NCBI GenBank assembly: GCA_027625915.1
Contig: JANTQA010000012.1
Coordinates: 124,001 to 188,000, forward strand
Length of the DNA stretch: 64,000 bases
Direction of reading: 5' to 3'
Source of the DNA: Anaeramoeba flamelloides
Taxonomy: Eukaryota; Metamonada; Anaeramoebidae
Positions 57,703-64,000 of the stretch are shown here, piece after piece; the stretch's first letter is position 1; each line of letters opens with the position of its first letter. The notes under the pieces are model-generated. The model saw only the letters and a list, made by a program, of their open reading frames with translations, was not told where the DNA came from and made no database searches. A program made the translations under genes and the position numbers.

Positions 57703-60700
57703 TTATTTTTTAGAACTTTTTTCAAAAATATCCATCATTGGAATTGTGGGATTTAATTGATAATAATCAACAATATCTTCAAATTCTTCTTTGATAAATT
57801 CTTGGTCTGTGTCTGCAGTGATGGGTAGTTCATCAGTGTATAAAAATGAAATTAATAATTCAATGGTTTCTAATGATTTCCCAGAATAATCTTTGACTTT
57901 TTGTAAATTTTCTTCAAGATTTTGAAACATATTTAAAAATAATCCACTTCTGGCTGCTAAAATAAATTTATGAATATATAATTCTTCTTCTTCTTCTTCT
58001 TCTTCTTCATCCTCTTCTTCATTTTTTACAACAAGTTTAAAATCAGAAGTTTGTTCATCAAATAATAATTGTTTTAAATCATTTGTTAATAATTTGGTTT
58101 TTTGTGCATTTTGGATTCCAAAATGATTTAAAAGTTCATTTGTTCTTTTGAAATTGATCATTTGATCACAATAAATCCATTTTAACAAATCTTGAATTTC
58201 ATTTAATTTGCAATTTGATTCCAAATATTTTTTGATCAAATCAAATGATTTTCCAATCCTTGTCTCAATTAATATTTTATGAACTGGGATATCTTGGATA
58301 TTACAATCAGAAATGTATCCATTTTTTAATAATTTTCCAAGATCTTGACTTAAATATGAATTTGATTTTAAAAAGAAGATTAAATCTTGATCACAGCATT
58401 TTATTTGATTATAAGATGAAAGATCATTGATTAGATTATTTCCTGTTTGAATTTTTCTAATTACTGGTGAATTACTGGTGCCAAAACCACCAAATATCCC
58501 CTGAACCCAAATTTCATTATCTTGTGTTAATATTACAAACAAATTATAACCACAATCAATATCTTTAATGATTGTGTTATTATTTTTAAATTGTGGATAT
58601 TGTTTAAATTCTGTTAAATCACTACCAAACCCTGTTTTTTGCTTACAACCAGCTACATAAAGTTTTCCATCATTTGTCAGAATAAAGGAAAATTGGTATC
58701 CAATTATTATTTTTGAAATGTCTTCAACAGGAAATACAAGTTTGATTTGGGTAGGTGTTAAAGCATTAGTTTTGTGTCCTAATCCCAATTCACCTTTTCA
58801 TTTTTTATTTTTTTTATATTTTTAATAAATTGGTAATTTTTTTATTTTTTTTATTTTTTATTTATTTTTTTTTTGATTGATTGAAGAATTTTTTAGATTT
58901 TATTATTTATATTAATTGGATTTGGAAAAATCTAATTAGATTTCATTAATTTATATTAATTCGATTTACTGTTGATTGGAAAATAGAAAGAAACCATAAA
59001 TTTTCTTCAGCTTTCGAGTAAAAAAGAAAAAAAGAAGAAGAAAGAATTCAAGAATTAAATAAATCATCAAATTCACCCATTCTTAAAAATGAAAATTATA
59101 TAATATAACTGATTTGTGGATTTAAATAGTTTAATTTTTGCTTTGATCTTTTGAGAGAGTATTATTTTTTTAAAAATCAAATGAAAATCCTGTATTGAGA
59201 TCTTAAAGAAAATCTTTATTATTGTGTAATTTTTGTTTTGGTTTTATGAAATGGATGAGTTAACATCATCTAAATGATTTATTTGATTCTGAGTATATTT
59301 TTTGTAAATCTAAAATTTGACATATTTTTTTGATAATACGAAAAAAAAAGTAATATATTAATTTTATTAGCAATTAAGTTAATTTTTGAAAATTCTTTCA
59401 AAAGTATTTTTATTTTTATGTTGGAAAGTATTGATTTTAATTCAAAAAATTTATTTTGTTCTCTATTTTTTAAATTATTAATATTTTTCAATTCTAATTT
59501 CAACAAATAAAACTAAACTAAAATTCAAAATTTTCCACACAGTTAAAACAATTCAAACAATCACAATAATACAATTTCCTGAAAATTGGAAATAAAATTT
59601 GATTTTTGAAAAAAATTGAAATCTATTTTTTCTATCATTTAGCTTAATTTTTTTCATTTCATTTTTTGAATTATTGTAGTCTGTTTTGTTCCATTAATAA
59701 TTTTTTTTTTCAACAATTGGTATTAGGCGAAAGTTGGGTTTGTTCAGAATAGAAGAACTCAAATAAAATTAGTTGATGGTAATCTAACCATTTGATAGAT
59801 CAATATTTATTAATTAAATTTTAAACCTATTTACCAATTTATTTTGTTGTTATCCCCATCTCCAAAAATTTTAACACACCAATTATTTATTAGTATTGAT
59901 AATTTTTTATTTTGTGGGCTATTGTAATTTATAAATAATTGTGAACTTTTCAATTAGTGAATGGTTCTATAATTTGGTATTTCTTCTAGAATTGATTAAA
60001 TAACATTTTTTTTTTCAAAGATGGAGTTTTGGGTAAAGTTAAAAATTTTGAATTGAAGTTTAGTATCGCAATAAAAATTTAACTTTGATATAATTATATT
60101 ACAAGTACTAAGATTTCACATCTATATCACGTGAATTATCGCACGTGATACAGATTGATAATAATAATAATAATAAAATGGTATAAAATTTTTAATCACA
60201 GAGATATCAGACTGCGATAGTTCATTTTTGATACGAGTTAAAATATTCTTTTGTTCTGTTCTAGAATTGGATCTTATTTTTCTTGTTCTCAAAAATCAAA
60301 AAGAGATTTTTTTAGATTTCTTTAATGATTAAAAACTGAATTTTTGAAAAAAAAAAAGAAACTTAATTAAATAGTTTTTTTACTTCTCTTTTAGGTTTAA
60401 AGTCTCAATCTTGAGTTCTTATTTTTGAAGTGTTTATTGAAATACTCTTTCTTTGTTATTTTTTTATTTTTTCTCTTGGAACTATTTTTCCGAGTTTATT
60501 CTCTTCAAAAAAATAAAAAGAAGAAGAAGAATATTTTTGAAGAATTGAAAAAGAAGAAAAAAAAAAAAAAAGAAAAAAATCAAAAAAGAAAATAACAAAT
60601 TTTAAAAAAACTTTACCAGAACGATTAAGACCAAAACCATATAATTTTCCATCAGTTTTCTTCATAAGTGTATGATCCGAATGACCACCAAATACATTAG

Positions 60701-61241
60701 CAACATTTTCATGTAATTTTTGGATCTTTGCCTTAAATTCTTCAATTTCTGGTTTTCCCAACTTGCCATTGTAATTATCACCACATCCAAACAAAATATT
60801 TGTTGTTTTGTTTAAAAAAAATGAACAGAAACCAGTACTACAGATTTGTCCAATGTTTTCATCTTTTAAAGATTCAATTAAAGTTGGTTTTAGGACATCG
60901 CCTCGTTTGTTGTCAAAACCAAGTTGTTCATATCCATTTTGACCCCACCCATAGACCCTGGGCTTTTCTTCATTTGAGAGCGCAAGGAAATGATGATATC
61001 CAGAAGCAATACTTTTCATTGGTGGTAGGTTTTCAAATTCTTTTAGCTTTTCATGATACTGTTCTGCCGTTGATTGGTATAGTTTGCCTTCTGAACTCAA
61101 AAAGACAATATTATTGTCATAATTACTAACTAGATCATCAATCTTTGTAACTTCTTCTGGAAAGGTCTTTATTGGATCCAAGGTTTCAAATATTCTTTTT
61201 TTTTTTCCATTTTTATCACCAAGCGTTTTAATATTGGACAT
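57703..61241 (-). CDS. RCC1-repeat protein with C-terminal tandem BTB domains
   Basis: I model join(60617-61241, 57703-58793) on the minus strand, 571 residues. The start is MSNIKTLGDKNGKKKR. Exon 1 ends at donor GTAAAG and exon 2 starts after TGAAAAG. The splice joins YGFGLNRSG to ELGLGHKTNALTPTQI, restoring a textbook RCC1 repeat across the junction. RCC1 blades fill residues 1-350 (ASGYHHFLAL, YGWGQNGYEQLG, LFGCGDNYNGKLG). BTB-like domain 1 is at about 356-435 (VHKILIETRIGKSF, DLLKWIYC) and BTB 2 at about 455-545 (DFKLVV, poly-Glu, YIHKFILAARSGLFLNMF, LISFLYTDEL). The second BTB has the same poly-Glu loop as the ankyrin-BTB protein at 19310. Such proteins often act as Cullin-3 adaptors or in small-GTPase signalling; that is family knowledge, not shown here. 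The 1823-base intron is far larger than the others. Confidence 0.88.
58975..59110. repeat. family Q dispersed repeat, copy 4, inside the RCC1-BTB intron
   Basis: TACTGTTGATTGGAAAATAG, TCAGCTTTCGAGTAAAAAAG and TAAATAAATCATCAAATTC align best with the copy at 9622. It lies near the 3' end of the intron (transcription runs on the minus strand). Confidence 0.5.
60120..60155. promoter_or_regulatory. short hairpin with paired CACGTG sites in the intron
   Basis: Stems ATCTATATCACGTG (60120-60133) and CACGTGATACAGAT (60142-60155) pair at 13 of 14 positions around an 8-base loop. Each carries CACGTG, a classic E-box. TATCGCA lies outside on the left (60065) and TGCGATA on the right (60212), so it could also be the core of a small TA-flanked MITE. 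A regulatory role is a guess. Confidence 0.4.
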
Positions 61242-61402
61242 TTCTTTTAAATTTTCGTGAAATTATTTGAATTGAAAGTGTTTTTTTGGAGAATTTAAAT
61301 GTGGGTTGGTAAGGTTTGTAAGGAAGGTTTTGGTTTTGGAATTTAAAGAAAAAAAAGAAAACAAAAAATGAACAAATTTTCTTCACAAATAAATATACTT
61401 AA

Positions 61403-62159
61403 GGGATTAGCGTCTACCAAGGAGAAGCCTAGGAACAAAGTATGTTGTTATTGGACCTAATCAAATTTGTTCTACATGGTTCAAAGGTATCTAAACAATC
61501 GATTAATCAAGTAGTAATATTTATTGATCTCAGCAATTAAAAATGATCCATTGTATTCGTAAAAACCTCAACAATTTCAGAATAAAATCTGCATTTCGAC
61601 ATAAATTTAAAGGTTGAATTATCAATATTCAGACTTCAAAGTCATTAAATATCTTTCTTAAATTTATGGCGAAATGTAGATTAGTTACTAAAAAATTCGT
61701 TTTTTTTTTTAAATTAAATAATTAATGAACAAATTTTTTTAACAAATTATTTCTCAAATCATGAAAATATATTAATGCTATAAGTATCTTTATCAATAGC
61801 AAACAAAACTAATCAGTTTTTGTGTTTTTATGTTGATGATTATTAAGTTAATCTTTGAAATTTAAAAATTATAAAAATAGTTACTTTTGGAAGTTCTAAA
61901 TCTAAATTATTAAATACCAGAATACTGTATTTTGGCTTTCTATTTTTAGATTTGTCAAAGGAATTAAAAAAAAAAATTTTCAAAATGAAACTTTTTAATT
62001 GTGATCCTTAGTAAAAAATGTAATAATTTATTGTGCAATAAGATTTTTAATAGATTTTTTAGAGTCACAGAAACTATTTGAGCCCTGGTGCACTAATATC
62101 ATTTACACCCAATTACAACATACTTTGATTATCGAGAAATCTATAGTGACGCTAATCCC
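61403..62159. mobile_element. family H element, copy 2 (empty site), TTAA-flanked
   Basis: A 757-base element bounded by TTAA (61399-61402, 62160-62163), with ends GGGATTAGCGTC and GACGCTAATCCC. It is the uninterrupted counterpart of H copy 1. It lies about 160 bases upstream of the RCC1-BTB start codon and directly abuts the LINE copy. Confidence 0.9.
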
Positions 62160-62163
62160 TTAA

Positions 62164-63432
62164 TTTTAAATTTCTCTCATATAAATCCAATTGTAAATCA
62201 AAATTATAAAAAATGTCTTATTACAATTCAAAAAATCTTTATAAATTAGTTAATTAACCCTACTAATAAAAATATTGAATATATTAAAAAAAGATCAATT
62301 TAATTTATTCATAAAAAAGGAAATGAATGAGTAGTTTTGAAATATCGACCAATTTCAATTAATCAAAGTTTACCAAGATTATTTTTAAAAATATTATTTA
62401 AACTAATTGAACCTTGTTGGGAATTTATTCATAAATCACAATTTGGATTTCGAAAAAAATATGATATTCGAATTGCTGTCTTAAATTTCTTTAATACTTA
62501 TAATAATATAAAATCAAATAATGTAAATAAAAATGAAAAAACTTATATTATAATGATGGATATAGCAAGATGTTTTGACTCAATCAATTATAAAATAATA
62601 AGAAAAATAATAAAAAAATTTATTTTAAATAAAATTATCAGAAATTTTTTATTAAAATATTATCAAAGAGAAGGGCTTGGTATATTCCAAGGAGACCCCT
62701 TATCTCCTATTTTATTTGCTCTTATTTCACATTTTCTTTTATTAAAAATTATACCATTAACAAATCATTGTCAAATGTTTGCAGATGATTTAATCCTAAT
62801 TATATTATGAAATGAAATCCAAATAAATCAAAAATTAAAATTCAATATATGAAATTATTATTCAATTTGGATTAAAACCAAATAAAAATAAAACAGTTAT
62901 TTCAAAAGATTTAAAAAAAATTAAATATTTGGGTATTTATTTTGATAAAATTGCACATATAGTTTATAATTTTAAAAAATCTAACGAAACATATAATAAC
63001 TGCAAACAATTATTCAATAACAATTCTCTGAATAATAGTTTAAAAATTAGATTATTTAAATCTTTTATATCAAGTCAATTAACATATGAATTAGAAATTT
63101 TTAATTATAAAATAAAAACGATAAATTATATAAATTCTTGGATAATTTGATGTATTATTGAAATATACAAAATAAACAGAAATACACCAATTCTCATTTA
63201 CAAAACAGAATATAAAATTGAAAATATGAAAATTTCAGTAAATAAAAAGAAATTCAAATTAAAAAATAAATTAGGAAATTTATTTCTTCCTTATTTAGAA
63301 AAATTAATCAAATTTAACCAAAGAATAAATAATAAAATCAACTGGTATTTAAAAGATTTAAAAGAATTAAAAAATGAAATATATAAGTACACATTTAACG
63401 AGTTGCTAAATTCCAAAAGTTGGAAGTGTTGT
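62164..63432 (+). mobile_element. LINE (non-LTR retrotransposon), 5'-truncated reverse transcriptase
   Basis: Reverse-transcriptase motifs appear in order: KYRPISINQ, QFGFRKKYD, IMMDIARCFDSINY (motif A), FQGDPLSPILF (motif B), MFADDLILI (motif C) and KYLGIYFD. A LINE-type C-terminal section follows (CKQLFNNN, TYELEIF, INSWII, NRNTPILIYKTEY), ending NELLNSKSWKCC and TAG. The reading frame is interrupted by TGA at 62328, 62808 and 63148 and shifts frame near 62855, so it is inactive. No endonuclease is present; the copy starts right next to H copy 2. The tail is a hairpin (63433-63515). A second fragment is at 24871-25395. Confidence 0.85.
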
Positions 63433-63515
63433 TAGGTTTTTTTTAATTTAAAAGAATTGCGTTAAATCTTTGATTTTACTCAATTCTTTTGAATTCTGGA
63501 AAACCTAGGCACTTT
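63433..63515. repeat. mobile hairpin copy g, LINE 3' tail
   Basis: Directly after the LINE stop codon: GTTAGGTTTTTTTTAATTTA, AAAGAATTGCGTTAAATC, TTTGATTTTACTCAATTC and TTTTGAATTCTGGAAAACC, then TAGGCAC. The same order (stop, GTTAGGTTTTCC, hairpin) is seen in the second LINE fragment. From 63516 to the window end no gene is recognised. Confidence 0.7.
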
Positions 63516-64000
63516 CAGAAACTCTAAACTTGGTTTAAGAGTTTTTTATACCCAACTATAATTTAGGCTAGATTATGAAACATGGGATATCTTTTCTTGA
63601 AAAAATGTAAAGGTAAATTTTTTTCAACAATGACAAGAAAAAGAGAAAGAAAATCCAAAAATGAAAGAGAATAAATATAGTAAAAAGAACCAAAAACTTT
63701 AAAAGTTTTTTTTTTGACACTCCAAGTGTTGAGTGGGTTGGTGGTTGTTTCCTTTTTTGATCGGCACCAGAATTTGTATTAATATAGAGTTCTAAATAAT
63801 TGAACAACTAAAGAACAAATAAAAGAGGTTACTGTATTAAGTTTTAATTTAGAACTTTATAGATGGTTTGAATCTATAAAGTTCTAAGGTTTTAAGAATA
63901 AGATTTGGTTTTTCAAAATTTTCTTTTTAATTGATCTGATTTTTTTTTTTCTCTTTTTATTTTCTTTTTATTTTTTTACAAGTTTCACAAATATTTTTTC

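Noticed and set aside
1-64000. tRNA, rRNA, CRISPR arrays and bacterial operon signals
   Set aside because: No cloverleaf, rRNA core sequence or spaced direct-repeat array was recognised by eye; a dedicated scan could still find a tRNA.

Overview
The window is a very AT-rich piece of a protist nuclear genome. Long A and T runs lie between genes, GT-AG introns are seen, and the proteins are clearly eukaryotic (RCC1, BTB, ankyrin and leucine-rich repeats). The mix of RCC1-BTB and ankyrin-BTB proteins, a thioester macroglobulin and a dense load of small DNA transposons would suit a free-living amoeba or amoeboflagellate; Anaeramoeba is one guess, held at low confidence. I recognised no tRNA, rRNA or CRISPR.

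Genes cover only about a fifth of the sequence. In order they are: a secreted, probably GPI-anchored four-repeat surface protein (7308-9478, minus); an ankyrin plus tandem-BTB protein with a 240-base intron (19310-21121, plus); a TspO/MBR-like membrane protein (26813-27658, minus); a decayed LRR-ankyrin-BTB gene (37119-39719, plus); a 1478-residue alpha-2-macroglobulin-like thioester protein with an N-myristoylation motif instead of a signal peptide (47859-52295, minus); and an RCC1 plus tandem-BTB protein split by a 1.8 kb intron (57703-61241, minus). Three of these genes share the same C-terminal tandem-BTB module on different N-terminal scaffolds, so they look like one family made by domain shuffling.

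Most of the rest is a palimpsest of non-autonomous DNA transposons, plus two truncated LINE copies. Several families end in TTAA followed by inverted repeats starting GGA or GGGA. Many others are flanked by TA, like Tc1/mariner MITEs. One family has long inverted repeats and a probable 9-base target duplication. Several families occur both with and without a nested insert, so insertion sites and target duplications can be read directly by comparing copies inside the window. Six long inverted-repeat or hairpin structures are also present. Families are named here with arbitrary letters (A/B, C, D, F, H, K, M, N, O, P, Q, R, T, U, V, Z) only for cross-reference.

Layout: 1-7.3 kb repeats (K, C, T, Z); 7.3-9.5 kb surface-protein gene; 9.5-19.2 kb repeats (Q, O, P, M, R, N, A); 19.3-21.1 kb ankyrin-BTB; 21.7-26.5 kb repeats (Z, F, LINE, H, foldback); 26.8-27.7 kb TspO-like; 28.9-36.8 kb repeats (N, K, T with F, H); 37.1-39.7 kb pseudogene; 39.9-47.8 kb repeats (U, V, B, K, H, D); 47.9-52.3 kb macroglobulin; 52.4-56.7 kb repeats (R, Q, M, O, F); 57.7-61.2 kb RCC1-BTB; 61.4-63.5 kb H element and LINE.
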